Positions 16,501-25,776 are shown, numbered from the stretch's first letter. The stretch: DNA of 39,760 nt from Acidobacteriaceae bacterium (GCA_003134815.1 PLCO01000054.1:1-39760); one strand, 5' to 3'. The notes: generated from the letters alone by a model not told the origin. Made by a program: numbers and translations.

Positions 16501-16987
16501 CCCGGGCGATTTGGACTACGACTACAATCTTGTGAGCCTAACCGGACCCTTTCAGCGCGAGCGTGGAAACTATACGCACTTTGGCGACGTGACCCCACTC
16601 CTTGAGAACATCGACGACAGGTTTGTTGTGTTCGGCAGTGGCGAGGAGATTGCGGCGGAATTCGATGCGGAGAAGCTGCCCGCTTTGCCCGCACATTGGA
16701 AACGCGATTACTTTTTCTATGCCAATGGGTTCGTGAAAGACATGGATTGGTGGGATGCGTCGCCATTCACAGTGGCGCAAATGCCGTTCCATGGCATGAG
16801 TGCCTATCCATATCCGGCAAGCGAGAAGTATCCAGACGATGCGGCCTCACTCGATTACCGCCTAAACTGGAACAACCGATTTGAATCGGGGAATCCTGTG
16901 CGATCGTACCGGTTCAGCTATCAATTGCTGCCGTCGGCGCCACCAGAGATCGGAGCTCCGCAATTGCCACCGGGAACGCGGCCATGA
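13526..16987 (+). CDS. Exported TPR / FG-GAP / ASPIC-UnbV multidomain protein
   Basis: This 1153-residue protein starts at GTG 13526 (GGGGAGAG 8 bases upstream) with a signal peptide ending near PALCA. Residues about 35-200 form roughly five TPR units (for example NPQAWYNLGLAQHGG). From about 300 to 600 come six FG-GAP/VCBS calcium loops (DYDGDGLND, DYDHDGDLD, DYNKDGWMD, DIDNDGWID, DVDGDGAPD and one degenerate). An ASPIC/UnbV domain follows (GLGAKVEVFANG, LRILWPTG) at about 613-692. The last ~450 residues are a Trp/Tyr-rich region without a family I recognise. It probably works in the periplasm or on the surface as a calcium-stabilised beta-propeller scaffold. Its stop overlaps the amidase start. 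It is divergent from the neuC-like gene over 54 bases. Confidence 0.88.
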   Translation: MSARTMRGAGLCAIAVLAGVPALCAPRKHFDADAIRLNNRGVALMGQQFTERAAESFAEAFKKDPRLAQAAVNEGIALLSEQKLDQAKEWFQKAIAVDPKNPQAWYNLGLAQHGGNELTDALASFQEAVKLDPRDADSWYFEGACYQEMRQFDKAIATFEKTLEINPLHASAEFGLARSLQRAGRTAEAKEHFERFQHLTSTKISSALGLSYGEQGHYSTVTAVEEPETIQHAMISVRLVAQPMVAATSAGASSWTTTGGACMIDAMGSGRMDLVLTQAGAQAIRILHNRGGGSFEELDTTAMGLGASGHAVACAVGDYDGDGLNDLAVALDDRVLLFHNLGHGQFKDVTGQSGLLPRNRPTGITFVDYDHDGDLDLLLTGAPLKPGDAPNVLWRNNGDATFTEQTEPTGLGGSGKTAATILTDFNNDRAVDLAVTGDGPSPLISVNPREGKYPKQPLYANVKLSPTVGIAVLDYNKDGWMDIAVTHAGAPGLSLWRNVARPDHISRRFERVALTLIGAVRGWGLTPVDIDNDGWIDLAAIVETRAGSKVKVFRNRGDGSFEDVSHALGLDAVKLAAPRGLIAADVDGDGAPDLIVTQENAPPVLLRNVGANKNHFVRIDLTGFADNKTGLGAKVEVFANGLWQKWELAGASGYQTQAPPQILVGLGDAPGIDLLRILWPTGVLQDEIDLPQQQVIAMKEVDRRGSSCPVLFAWDGHRYKFVTDVIGAAVVGHWFTPTRHNTPNPGEWVKIDGANAALVSDKISVRFMEPMEEVNYIDQLRMVAVDHPEDVEVNPDERFLDDPPFASGRVVASEETRAPVGAWDGEGRDALDKLSRRDHMFASGFTALPYDGFADLHALTLDLGQIKPDAPLRLLMTGYVNYFSATSLYAAWQAGLKEIPPYVEAQLPDGTWQRIPGDAGFPAGLERTIVVDLTGKLPAGTRRIRLMTNLQIFWDQVLIDQSSGVQTRTTEIPLASAMLHFRGYPKQIEGASPGDLDYDYNLVSLTGPFQRERGNYTHFGDVTPLLENIDDRFVVFGSGEEIAAEFDAEKLPALPAHWKRDYFFYANGFVKDMDWWDASPFTVAQMPFHGMSAYPYPASEKYPDDAASLDYRLNWNNRFESGNPVRSYRFSYQLLPSAPPEIGAPQLPPGTRP

Positions 16988-18393
16988 ACGATGTTGTTTT
17001 GGCCGCGGCAGCGAATCAGCTTGAGATGGTTCGCACGGGCGAACTTTCCGTGACTGAGCTCGCCGAAGCTCATATCCAGCAAATCGAGCGGCTGAATCCA
17101 GAATTGAATGTATTTGCTGACTTCGATGCAGAGCGTGTGCGCACACAGGCCAGGCAGCTCGACGCGGCACGGGAACCGCGCGGCGCATTGCATGGTTTGC
17201 CGGTGACTATCAAGTCGTCGATTGCGACCGCGGGTTACCGATGCGAGATTGGCAGCTTGTTGCACAAGGGAGAAATTCCGGCGCACGATGCAGTGGTCGT
17301 GGCGCGGTTGCGCGCCGCGGGAGCGCTGATTCTGGGCACGACGAATTGTCCGGAGTTTCTGATGGCGTATGAGACCGCGAACCTGCTCCATGGGCGCACG
17401 CGCAATCCGTGGGACCTTGAGCGCTCGCCGGGCGGATCGAGCGGCGGCGAGTCGGCGGCCATCTCGGCGGGAATGTCCGCAGCGGGCCTGGGCAGCGACA
17501 GCGGAGGGTCGGTGCGAGTTCCAGCGCACTTTACGGGAATCTGCTCGCTGAAGCCTACGCCGGGGCGAATACCGGTACGAGGGCATCTGCCTCCGTGCGT
17601 GGGGCCGTTCTCGATCCTCGGCGCAATCGGACCGATGGCGCGAACAATGGGCGACGTTGCACTGCTGTTCAAGTCGCTCAGCGGCCATGATCCGCTGGAT
17701 CCGGTGAGTGCGCCGGTTACGCTGAGAGACCCGAGCCCCGATGAATTGCGTGCGAAGGTGATTGGGTTTTTCGAGGACGATGGCCTTGTTCCAGTGACGC
17801 CGGAGACGCGCGCCGCGGTGAACGAGGCGGCGCGAGCGCTGCGTGAAGCAGGCTTTCGAGCGGAGCCGTTTCGTCCGCGGACGCTGGAGCCGTTGCGCAA
17901 GTTGTGGTGGAAGTTCTTTGTGCAGTGCGGGGCAATGTTCTATGAGCCAGAGATTCGCGGGAAGCGCGCGAGGCTTAGTCCCATCTTCAATGAGTTTTTG
18001 GGAATCGCGGAAGCTGCCGGGCCGATCAGCGCGACGGAGTTACTCAACGGGTGGGCCGAGTTGGACCTGCTGCGCGCGATGACTCTGACCGAGATGAGCG
18101 AGTATCCGGTTTTGCTTTGCCCAGTGGCCAGCATTCCCGCGTTTCGACCCAATGAGCGCGAGTGGACGATCGACGGGAAATCGGTCGAGTATTTTGATGC
18201 CATGCGGTATACACAATGGTTCAACGCGCTGGCGTGTCCGGCCGCAGTGGTTCCGGTGAGCGTATCACCCGAGGGGCTGCCGATCGGCGTGCAGATTGTT
18301 GCGCGGCCCTTCGAGGATGAGATCGCGCTGGGCGTCGCGGCGGTCATAGACGCGGCATTCGGTTATCGCCCGCCCCCGATGGCGCGGATGTAA
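16984..18393 (+). CDS. Amidase signature family protein
   Basis: This 469-residue enzyme has the Ser-cisSer-Lys triad of the amidase signature family: Lys77 in GLPVTIKSSI, Ser152 in SPGGSSGGE and Ser176 in GSDSGGSVR. Spacings of 75 and 24 match family members such as FAAH. It hydrolyses a carboxamide. The substrate cannot be read from the sequence. The subunit GatA is an alternative family member, but no gatB/gatC is beside it and the C-terminal half looks like a free amidase. No signal peptide is seen, so it should be cytoplasmic. Its ATG overlaps the stop of the TPR/FG-GAP gene (ATGA at 16984-16987), implying linked expression with an exported protein. Confidence 0.9.
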   Translation: MNDVVLAAAANQLEMVRTGELSVTELAEAHIQQIERLNPELNVFADFDAERVRTQARQLDAAREPRGALHGLPVTIKSSIATAGYRCEIGSLLHKGEIPAHDAVVVARLRAAGALILGTTNCPEFLMAYETANLLHGRTRNPWDLERSPGGSSGGESAAISAGMSAAGLGSDSGGSVRVPAHFTGICSLKPTPGRIPVRGHLPPCVGPFSILGAIGPMARTMGDVALLFKSLSGHDPLDPVSAPVTLRDPSPDELRAKVIGFFEDDGLVPVTPETRAAVNEAARALREAGFRAEPFRPRTLEPLRKLWWKFFVQCGAMFYEPEIRGKRARLSPIFNEFLGIAEAAGPISATELLNGWAELDLLRAMTLTEMSEYPVLLCPVASIPAFRPNEREWTIDGKSVEYFDAMRYTQWFNALACPAAVVPVSVSPEGLPIGVQIVARPFEDEIALGVAAVIDAAFGYRPPPMARM

Positions 18394-18568
18394 CTCGGGG
18401 TCAGGCTGCCCAAATCCATCGCACACAGTCGACTGAGTGTTCCTCCGAATGCAGAATTGGACGCCCCGGCACACCTGCGCGTATCAACCTTTCGATTGAG
18501 GCGGTTCTCAAGAGATCGCAGTACACTTAGGCTTCCCTGAGAACTGGAGGCCGGATGGAGCGCTTAGT

Positions 18569-19471
18569 GTGCGCGAAAGCTGGCAGGAACACTTCGCCGA
18601 AGCCCCCGATGTTCTGCTAGGCGCGCGGCGCCCGCGGACGATTGTGCGGGTGCGCGATCTTGCTGTCGGTGGTGAAGAGTTCGTCACCATGGCGGGACCG
18701 TGCTCAGTGGAATCTGAGCGCCAGCTCATGGCCACCGCCTATCGCGTTCGCAGCGCAGGGGCGCGTGTTCTACGTGGCGGCGCATTCAAGCCGCGCAGTT
18801 CTCCATATTCATTTCAAGGGCTGGGCCTCGAAGGCCTGAGGTTGCTCGCCGCGGCGCGCGAAGAGACCGGGCTGGCGATCGTGACCGAGGTGATGACGGA
18901 GGACGACGTCCCACTGGTCGCCGAATATGCCGACATTCTGCAGATCGGATCTCGCAGCATGGAGAATTACACGCTGCTGGAAGCTGCAGCGCGATCCGGA
19001 CGGCCGATTCTGCTGAAGCGCGGCATGATGGCCACGATTGCAGATGTTCTGCGCTCGGCGCAGGTGATCCTGAGCAATGGCAACCCCAACGTGATTCTGT
19101 GCGAGCGCGGCATTCGCACTTTCGAAATGGCGATGCGCAACACCTTCGATGCCGCCGGTATTGCGCTGCTGAAGCAGATCACGCACCTGCCGGTGATTGC
19201 CGATCCCAGCCATGCGGCCGGACACCGCGAACTGGTTCCGGCACTGGCACGCATCGGAATCGCCGCCGGCGCGGATGGCCTTCTTGTCGAAGTGCACCCC
19301 GATCCCAACAAGGCATGGAGCGACGGCGAACAGTCGCTGGACTTTGAGGGGTTCGCTGCCATGATGACGGCGCTCGAGCCATGGATTGCGTTGCGCGGAT
19401 CGTCGCTGCACGAAGAGAAGCTGGAACAGCGCGAAAGCGCCGGCATCCGTCTCGCGGAGGCGGTCGCATGA
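18569..19471 (+). CDS. aroF: 3-deoxy-7-phosphoheptulonate synthase, type I-beta (DAHP synthase)
   Basis: DAHP synthase condenses phosphoenolpyruvate with erythrose 4-phosphate, the first step of the shikimate pathway. All core motifs are present: AGPCSVES (metal Cys), [56 protein letters not shown] (metal His) and [11 protein letters not shown] (metal Asp). At 300 residues it is the minimal I-beta form without an added ACT or chorismate-mutase domain. GTG 18569 is chosen with GGAG 8 bases upstream. It is the only clear biosynthetic enzyme in a run of exported-protein genes and its stop overlaps the next start (ATGA). A KDO8P synthase is the alternative but the motifs favour DAHP synthase. Confidence 0.9.
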   Translation: MRESWQEHFAEAPDVLLGARRPRTIVRVRDLAVGGEEFVTMAGPCSVESERQLMATAYRVRSAGARVLRGGAFKPRSSPYSFQGLGLEGLRLLAAAREETGLAIVTEVMTEDDVPLVAEYADILQIGSRSMENYTLLEAAARSGRPILLKRGMMATIADVLRSAQVILSNGNPNVILCERGIRTFEMAMRNTFDAAGIALLKQITHLPVIADPSHAAGHRELVPALARIGIAAGADGLLVEVHPDPNKAWSDGEQSLDFEGFAAMMTALEPWIALRGSSLHEEKLEQRESAGIRLAEAVA

Positions 19472-20868
19472 GGTTGACTTGTGCGGCGCTGGCGGCTGCG
19501 GCGCCGGTTGTGTTGATGCTTTCTCCAGTTTGTGGGCTTGCGCAAAATGCGGAGCGGGAAGTTCCTCCGGATTTTATTGTGACTGCTGCTCCCGCCTACG
19601 TGCCTCTGGCAGAATTGCGCGGACAAGAACGATTCCCCGAGGGCGCACAACTACTGCTTGTTCGCGCCGGCAAGGCGGAGCCGCTGGTGACTGGCTTTGC
19701 AGCTTCAGCGGACGCGAACGTATCGTTCGATGGCCAGACGGTGCTGTTTGCGGGCAAGCGGTCTGCAGGCGATCCCTGGCAGATTTGGGAACTTGCCTTC
19801 AAGGATCACGCCGTGCGACAGGTGATGGTCACGACGACGGATGCGGAAAGCCCCCTCAATCTGCCGGGCGGGCGGATGGTCTGGGCACAGCGCACGCCCG
19901 CGGGATTCCAATTGCAGTCCGGCGAAGATGGGCAACCGACTCCCACGTTCCTGAATCCGACGGCTGGACCGGGGATGTTGCCGCTTGCGTACACGCGCGC
20001 CAGCACATTCCCCGCGGACGTGCTGCGCGACGGACGGATTCTGTTTGAGGCCGGTTTTCCGCTGGGCAAAGGGTCGACGCCTGAGTTGTACCTGGTTTAT
20101 GCCGACGGGTCGGGAGTGGAGTCTGTGCGCTGCGATCATGGGCGGGCACGCTGGGGCGGAACGCAACTGGCTTCGGGAGATGTGGTCTTCACGCACGGAA
20201 CGTCGCTGGCTCGCTTTACCTCGGCGATGGCGCATGATGTGCCGATTGAAGCGCCGCGCGGCACTTATGCCGGCGCGATTGCCGAAACTGCTTCAGGAGC
20301 GTGGTTGGTGAGTGCGCGAACGGCGACAGACGCGAGATTTGCAATCAAGATGTGGACGCCAGGCTCGTCTGGGTTGGACGCCGTTTTGGCGAGGAGCGGA
20401 GAGGATCTGGTCGAGCCCGTACTGATCGCCCCGCGCACGCGGCCCAATCGGCATCCGTCAGGCCTGCACCCATGGGACTACGCGAACCTGCTCGCATTGG
20501 ACGCGCGTGTTAGCCGCGACGGAGATGTAAAAGGAAAGCCAGTGTCGGTGCGCCTGGAAGCGCAGGACGCCACGGGCCGCGCGATTGCGATGGGAACGGC
20601 GCCGGTTGAACAGGACGGGTCGTTTTTCGTGAAGGTGCCGGCCGACAGACCGATCCGGTTTGAGCTGCTCGACTTCAAAGGCACGGTTCTGCGCCAGGAG
20701 CATGGATGGTTCTGGGCTCGCGGCGGCGAGCAGCGCATTTGCGTAGGCTGCCACGCTGGGCCGGAACGAGCCTCAGAAAATCGCGTGCCGGCCGTGCTGA
20801 TGCGAACGACCGTACCGGTGGATTTGACCGGAGTTAAGGTTGTTGCGGCAGTGCCGGGAGGCAATTGA
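19468..20868 (+). CDS. Exported beta-propeller protein with C-terminal haem motif (HzsA-like fold)
   Basis: The 466-residue product has a signal peptide ([20 protein letters not shown]), a TolB/PD40-like beta-propeller region ([35 protein letters not shown]) and one haem motif CVGCH at 425-429 in the setting [17 protein letters not shown]. This propeller-plus-late-CxxCH layout resembles the central part of the hydrazine synthase alpha subunit, a domain also found in many proteins unrelated to hydrazine chemistry. Likely a periplasmic c-type cytochrome that binds a ligand or partner. Its ATG overlaps the DAHP synthase stop. The next gene begins one base after its stop. Confidence 0.75.
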   Translation: MRLTCAALAAAAPVVLMLSPVCGLAQNAEREVPPDFIVTAAPAYVPLAELRGQERFPEGAQLLLVRAGKAEPLVTGFAASADANVSFDGQTVLFAGKRSAGDPWQIWELAFKDHAVRQVMVTTTDAESPLNLPGGRMVWAQRTPAGFQLQSGEDGQPTPTFLNPTAGPGMLPLAYTRASTFPADVLRDGRILFEAGFPLGKGSTPELYLVYADGSGVESVRCDHGRARWGGTQLASGDVVFTHGTSLARFTSAMAHDVPIEAPRGTYAGAIAETASGAWLVSARTATDARFAIKMWTPGSSGLDAVLARSGEDLVEPVLIAPRTRPNRHPSGLHPWDYANLLALDARVSRDGDVKGKPVSVRLEAQDATGRAIAMGTAPVEQDGSFFVKVPADRPIRFELLDFKGTVLRQEHGWFWARGGEQRICVGCHAGPERASENRVPAVLMRTTVPVDLTGVKVVAAVPGGN

Positions 20869-20869
20869 T

Positions 20870-22606
20870 ATGAGATTTGCTGTTCTTGTTACACTTTTCG
20901 GCGCGGTCTCGATCACGGGGCTCACTTCCGCCGCGCAGGGAGCGCCGGCCGCAGCGCAAGTGCCCGCACCAGCAACGGCTGCCAGTGCGCCGGCACCACT
21001 CCAGCCCGTCATCCGGTTTGAAGACGCCACGGAGAAATCGGGGATTGATTTTACCCACAGCTTTGGGTCGGCCAAGCTGGGATCGTTGCTGGAGGGCACG
21101 GGAGCGGGGTGCGTCTGGTTTGACTACAACAACTCAGGGCGTCCGTCTCTTTACGTCGTCAGCGGGCGGCCACTCGATGATTCGATGCATCCCTATCCGT
21201 TAAAGGAGAAGCCGAACCCTCCTGCGCACAATCATCTCTATCGCAACGACGGCAACGGCCACTTCACCGACGTGACCAAGCAATCGGGCCTGGACCCGGA
21301 CATGTATTCGATCGCGGTGACGGCGGCGGATTACGACAATGATGGTTACGAAGACCTGCTGGTGACGGGATACGGAAAGGTCGTCCTCTATCACAACGAC
21401 GGCAACGGACACTTCACCGACGTGACCGAGAAGGCGGGCATCAAGGTCAACGGCTGGGCAATCAGCTCCACCTGGCTCGACTACGACAAGGACGGTTGCG
21501 TTGATCTGTTTGTTGGGCGCTACGTCAAGTTCGATCCCAAATACCGCGCTTTTTACGCGGCGGACAACTATCCCGGGCCGCTCGACTATGCGGGCCAGAC
21601 CAACATGCTGTTCCACAACAACTGCGATGGAACTTTTACCGACGTGACGGACAAGTCGGGCATTGGCGCATACGTCGGCCGCACCATGGGAGTGACGGCG
21701 GCGGACTTCGACAACGATGGATGGGACGACATTTATGTGGCCAATGATCGGACGGAAAACTTCCTCTTCCGCAACAAACACGATGGAACGTTTGAGGAAA
21801 TTGCCAACGAAACCGGGACGGCGTTCGGACAGAATGGCGAGGCCACTTCGTCGATGGGTCCGGTAGCTGCCGATTTTGAGGGCAGGGGAGTGCTGGATCT
21901 CTGGGTGACCGATGGAAGCTACAACCGCTTTCTGCGAAACACCGGAGCACCGGAAAAGGGTTCGCCTGTTACGCAGCCGGATTCCGCAAAGGCCGGCTTT
22001 GAAGATGAGGGCGCGGCCAACGGAATTTCGCAGACGGATGCGCAATACGTGAGTTGGGGTTCGGGAGTCTACGACTTTGACAACGACGGCCAGCTCGACA
22101 TCCTCGTCTTCCACGGCGGGCTCATTCACTTGATTCCGCAGGAACACACGCTATTTCGCGGGCTGGGGAACGGCCAATTCAAGGATGTCTCACGCGAAAC
22201 CGGTCCGGTGCTGAGCGACCGAACCGTGGCGCGCGGCGCCTGCTTTGCCGACTACGAAAACAACGGCAAGGTGGATGCCTACGTGGTGAATCTCGGCGCC
22301 GAGGGCAAGCTGCTTCACAACGTCTCCACCGGCACTGGCCACTGGATTGAAGTAAAGCTCGTGGGCACAAAGAGCAATCGCGACGGAATTGGCGCGCGCG
22401 TGGAGGTGATGGCCAGCGGCAAGCGATGGACCGCCGAGCGCGTGGCGAGCTCAGGTTATCTTTCGCAGAACGACGGTCGCTTGCACTTCGGGTTAGGCGC
22501 GGTGACTGTCATCGACAAAATAATCGTTCGTTGGCCGAGTGGGCGCGTGCAGACGCTGGAAAACGTCAGCGTCGACCGCGTCCTCGATGCCGAGGAGCCG
22601 CGATGA
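20870..22606 (+). CDS. Exported CRTAC1-like FG-GAP / ASPIC-UnbV protein
   Basis: This 578-residue protein starts at ATG 20870, with GGGAGG 8 bases upstream. A signal peptide is followed by an Ala/Pro linker. At least five calcium loops of FG-GAP type are visible (DYDNDGYED ~153, DYDKDGCVD ~204, DFDNDGWDD ~280, DFDNDGQLD ~402, DYENNGKVD ~461). The C-terminal ASPIC/UnbV domain (IGARVEVMASG, IIVRWPSGRVQTL) spans about 490-578. The two units around 230 and 410 of the nucleotide-level text (HNDGNGHFTDVT) repeat almost exactly. It is a probable seven-bladed propeller working outside the cytoplasm. Similar in type to the gene at 13526 but without TPRs. ATGA overlap with the next gene. Confidence 0.88.
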   Translation: MRFAVLVTLFGAVSITGLTSAAQGAPAAAQVPAPATAASAPAPLQPVIRFEDATEKSGIDFTHSFGSAKLGSLLEGTGAGCVWFDYNNSGRPSLYVVSGRPLDDSMHPYPLKEKPNPPAHNHLYRNDGNGHFTDVTKQSGLDPDMYSIAVTAADYDNDGYEDLLVTGYGKVVLYHNDGNGHFTDVTEKAGIKVNGWAISSTWLDYDKDGCVDLFVGRYVKFDPKYRAFYAADNYPGPLDYAGQTNMLFHNNCDGTFTDVTDKSGIGAYVGRTMGVTAADFDNDGWDDIYVANDRTENFLFRNKHDGTFEEIANETGTAFGQNGEATSSMGPVAADFEGRGVLDLWVTDGSYNRFLRNTGAPEKGSPVTQPDSAKAGFEDEGAANGISQTDAQYVSWGSGVYDFDNDGQLDILVFHGGLIHLIPQEHTLFRGLGNGQFKDVSRETGPVLSDRTVARGACFADYENNGKVDAYVVNLGAEGKLLHNVSTGTGHWIEVKLVGTKSNRDGIGARVEVMASGKRWTAERVASSGYLSQNDGRLHFGLGAVTVIDKIIVRWPSGRVQTLENVSVDRVLDAEEPR

Positions 22607-24627
22607 GCCGGCTGCGCACGAGTTTAGGCGCTTGCCTGACCGCTCTGGCCGCGGCAACGCTAGGCTGTTTTCCAGGGAGCGAAATAGTGCACGCGGCTGC
22701 GGCAGACGGAACCGACGAGGTCTTGAACTACGCCTCGCCGGTGGAACTTCTATTTTCACCTGACGGATCGCGACTCTATGTGCTCTGCCAGCAGAGCGAT
22801 GAGGTGCGGGTGCTGAACGCGACGACATACGCGCCGATGAAGACCATCGCCGTCGGGCATGTGCCGCGCGGCTTTTCGCTCTCGGCAAACGGCAGCAGGT
22901 TGTTTGTAGCCAACTCCTGGGATGACACTGTCTCGGTGATTGACACGCAATTGCTGGAGGTGGTTGCAACGTGGCCGGTGCGCGCGGAACCATCGAGCGT
23001 GGTGGAGGACCGCGCAGGTAAATACCTCTTCGTGGCAGACCGCATCTCGGACGATGTAGCAGTGCTTAATGCTCAAACCGGCGCGGAAGTGAAACGCCTG
23101 CTGGCCGGGCGCGGAGCCAGCTACATGACGCTTGCTCCCGATGGAAGTCGGCTTTACGTTACGCATGTCTATCCGAATCCGGGGCCCCATCGCACTCCGC
23201 CGGAATCGGAAATCTCAGTAATTGATACGGCGCGGGCGGAGGTCGTCGACCGCATTCCGCTGCACAGCATCGCCGGAGTCTTTCATGTGGCGATCTCCAA
23301 TGACGGGCGCCTGGGCGCAGCCGCAGAACTGCACCCCAAGAATCTGGTGCCTTTGGCGCATTTGGAACACGGCGGAGCCTTTGCCGACACGCTCACTCTG
23401 TTCGGCGCGGATGTGGGCAAGCCCGTAGAAATTCCGCTCGACGAACTCGATCGCTACGCGGCGCGGCCCTTCGGCGTGGCGATTACGCCGGACAAATCTC
23501 GCCTCTATGTAACCAGCGGCGGCTCGGAGATCGTGACCGTCATCGACGTAGCGCGGCTATTGCGCTATATCCATACCCATCGAGGACCATACGCAGAGGA
23601 CCTTTCCGCGAGCGCCAACTATGTAGTCACACGAATTCCTACGGGTCGCGACCCGCGCGGCGTGGCTCTTACCCAGGACGGCAGCCGCCTGCTCGTGGCG
23701 AACAGACTCGACGATACAGTCAGCGTGATCGACACCCGCAGCAATCGCGTAGCTTCAACAGTTGCACTGGCGGGGTCAAAGCAACTATGGGCGCTGCACT
23801 TCGGCGATGAGATGTTCGCTAAGATTCCTGATCCCTCTCAAGGGCGCACCCAGTGCGCTAACTGTCACCTCGATGAGCGCCATCGTCAGGGTTCGAAGAT
23901 GGACTTGACCAGGCCCGAGCAGGTGTCGGCGCTCCGTCGCGGAGAGCAGGCTTTCTATACATCGCGTTACTCCTTCCAAGGCCAGATTGGTTGCGCCAAC
24001 TGCCACATTGACTCCACTTTCGATGGTCTGCAGTGGGATCTGGAGCCGGATGGCTTCGCCCGGGACATCGTCGATAACCGCCTGCTGGAGGACGTCAAAG
24101 ACACTGAGCCGTACAAGTGGAACGGCGGCAACCCGAACCTGCCCACCGAGTGCGGTCCGCGGACGGAAAAGTACTTCTGGCGCTCAGAGAACTACGATGA
24201 CCGCACGCTCGCAGATCTGACTGCCTACATTAACAGCCTGCCTCCGCGGCCCAATCGCTGGCGCATGCCGGACGAGGCCTTCACGCCGGCGCAGGAGCGC
24301 GGCAAAGCGATCTTCGAGCGCGCAGTCGATAAGTTTGGCGCGCCAATCCCGCTGGCAAACCGATGTTCCTATTGCCACAGCGGGCCCAAGGGCACCAGCC
24401 AGAAATCCTTTGACGTGGGAACAAAAAAGCCGACCGACGATTCGGGAATGCTGGACACGCCGCAACTGACCAACATCGCGCTGACAGCACCTTATCTGCA
24501 CGATGGCTCGGCGCGCACCCTCGAAGAGATCTGGACCATTTACAACCCGGGGGACAAGCACGGGCGCACCAACGACCTAATCAAAGACGAGTTGAACGAC
24601 CTGATCGAATACCTGAGGACGCGATGA
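22603..24627 (+). CDS. YncE-like beta-propeller fused to tri-haem MauG/cytochrome-c-peroxidase-like domain
   Basis: This 674-residue fusion has an export signal with a cysteine at position 22 (a poor lipobox, so lipidation is uncertain). Residues about 40-400 form a YVTN/YncE-type seven-bladed propeller (LFVANSWDDTVSVID, LLVANRLDDTVSVID). The C-terminal part is a cytochrome-c-peroxidase/MauG-type region with three haem motifs: CANCH at 418-422, CANCH at 464-468 and CSYCH at 588-592. It ends with APYLHDGSARTLEEI, a typical MauG-family signature. Most such enzymes have two haems, so a third motif is notable. It probably acts as a periplasmic oxidoreductase acting on a protein or small molecule. 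The start is the ATGA overlap at 22603. Confidence 0.88.
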   Translation: MSRLRTSLGACLTALAAATLGCFPGSEIVHAAAADGTDEVLNYASPVELLFSPDGSRLYVLCQQSDEVRVLNATTYAPMKTIAVGHVPRGFSLSANGSRLFVANSWDDTVSVIDTQLLEVVATWPVRAEPSSVVEDRAGKYLFVADRISDDVAVLNAQTGAEVKRLLAGRGASYMTLAPDGSRLYVTHVYPNPGPHRTPPESEISVIDTARAEVVDRIPLHSIAGVFHVAISNDGRLGAAAELHPKNLVPLAHLEHGGAFADTLTLFGADVGKPVEIPLDELDRYAARPFGVAITPDKSRLYVTSGGSEIVTVIDVARLLRYIHTHRGPYAEDLSASANYVVTRIPTGRDPRGVALTQDGSRLLVANRLDDTVSVIDTRSNRVASTVALAGSKQLWALHFGDEMFAKIPDPSQGRTQCANCHLDERHRQGSKMDLTRPEQVSALRRGEQAFYTSRYSFQGQIGCANCHIDSTFDGLQWDLEPDGFARDIVDNRLLEDVKDTEPYKWNGGNPNLPTECGPRTEKYFWRSENYDDRTLADLTAYINSLPPRPNRWRMPDEAFTPAQERGKAIFERAVDKFGAPIPLANRCSYCHSGPKGTSQKSFDVGTKKPTDDSGMLDTPQLTNIALTAPYLHDGSARTLEEIWTIYNPGDKHGRTNDLIKDELNDLIEYLRTR

Positions 24628-25757
24628 AGAAGTTTGCCAACAAAAGATGGATTGCGGTGATGCTGCTGGTGGTCGCGTTTGCTGCGACTGCGGTGCGATG
24701 CGGATTCGCTCAGGCAGCTCAGCGTCATCCTCACGGCGCGTCAACGGCGGCAACCGTTCCACTCATGCCGCGCTTTCGTTTTGAAAACTACACGACCGCC
24801 AATGGCCTTCCCGCCAATCATGTGTATGCGGTGCTGGTGGATGGTGACAGAATTTGGGCGGGCACGGACAACGGCCTGGGTCTTTACGAGGACGGAAAGT
24901 GGAAGACTTACTCGACGAAGGATGGCTTGGCGCACAGAGCCGTGCTCTCGCTGGCTCTGGACAAACGCACGGGCGACGTGTGGGCCGGCACGATGGGCGG
25001 GCTGAGCCGGGTCTCCGGCGGGCGCATCGTGAGCTACACGCAACTGAATTCTGGACTGAGCAACGATGTGGTGTACGGCGTTTCAGTAGAAGGCGAAAAT
25101 GTGTGGGTGGCCACAGCCTCCGGCGCTTGCCGGCTCAACCTGCACACCGGCGAGTGGTCGCTCTACAACGAGCGCAACACGCCCATGCGCGAGATTTGGG
25201 TCTACGGGGTCTCGGCCACAGCGACGAAGGTCTATTTCGCCGTTTGGGGAAGCGGGCTGCTCGAGTACGACCAGAAAACGGGACGATGGGACTTGTACGA
25301 TGACCCCGACGGCGAAACCGAACTCGTGCTCTTCAAAGACCAGGGCCTGATTCACGACATCGTTTCTTCGGTAAGCTACGTTGACGGCATCGTTTGGGCG
25401 GCCACCTATTTCGGCGATAGCCGGTACGACGGACGCTACTGGCACAATTTTCTGACAAAAGACAGCGGACTGCCTTCGAACTTCACCAACTTTGTGAAGG
25501 GTGTGGACGCCAATCATGCCTGGTTCTGCACCGACAAGGGACTAGCTTACTACGATGGCGCAAACTGGGCCGTCTACACGCGCTCGCTCAGCTCGCACAA
25601 GCCGGTGATGACGGTGCGCGATGCGAAGGGGAACGTTACGGAGATTCCCGTGACCAGCGGGCCGGCGCACAACTACATTCTTGGCATCGACTTTCAGGGT
25701 AGCGACATATGGGTTGCTACAGCCGAGGGACTGAGCCATGGAATTCTTCAACGATAG
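24624..25757 (+). CDS. Exported two-component-regulator-type beta-propeller protein
   Basis: The 377-residue protein has a signal peptide (MKKFANKRWIAVMLLVVAF) and repeated blades of the regulator-propeller type: YTTANGLPANHVYAV, TKDGLAHRAVLSL, LNSGLSNDVVYGV, DKGLAYYDGANWAVY. These repeats are usually the periplasmic sensor part of hybrid histidine kinases. Here no kinase, HATPase or transmembrane segment follows, so the propeller is free-standing. It likely binds a ligand or docks to the neighbouring propellers. The start is an ATGA overlap with the tri-haem gene. Confidence 0.85.
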   Translation: MKKFANKRWIAVMLLVVAFAATAVRCGFAQAAQRHPHGASTAATVPLMPRFRFENYTTANGLPANHVYAVLVDGDRIWAGTDNGLGLYEDGKWKTYSTKDGLAHRAVLSLALDKRTGDVWAGTMGGLSRVSGGRIVSYTQLNSGLSNDVVYGVSVEGENVWVATASGACRLNLHTGEWSLYNERNTPMREIWVYGVSATATKVYFAVWGSGLLEYDQKTGRWDLYDDPDGETELVLFKDQGLIHDIVSSVSYVDGIVWAATYFGDSRYDGRYWHNFLTKDSGLPSNFTNFVKGVDANHAWFCTDKGLAYYDGANWAVYTRSLSSHKPVMTVRDAKGNVTEIPVTSGPAHNYILGIDFQGSDIWVATAEGLSHGILQR

Positions 25758-25776
25758 AGAAAGAGGAGCTAACGCC

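Noticed and set aside
16984..18393. GatA of the amidotransferase GatCAB
   Set aside because: The amidase triad fits both, but no gatB or gatC is nearby, and the genome context is an exported-protein cluster.
19468..20868. Anammox-type hydrazine metabolism
   Set aside because: Only one HzsA-like fold is seen, with no beta/gamma subunits or hydrazine dehydrogenase. The fold alone is not evidence of the pathway.
21200..22147. 315-codon minus-strand open frame
   Set aside because: Antisense to the CRTAC1-like gene. Its repetitive RHRHV-type text mirrors the FG-GAP repeats on the other strand.
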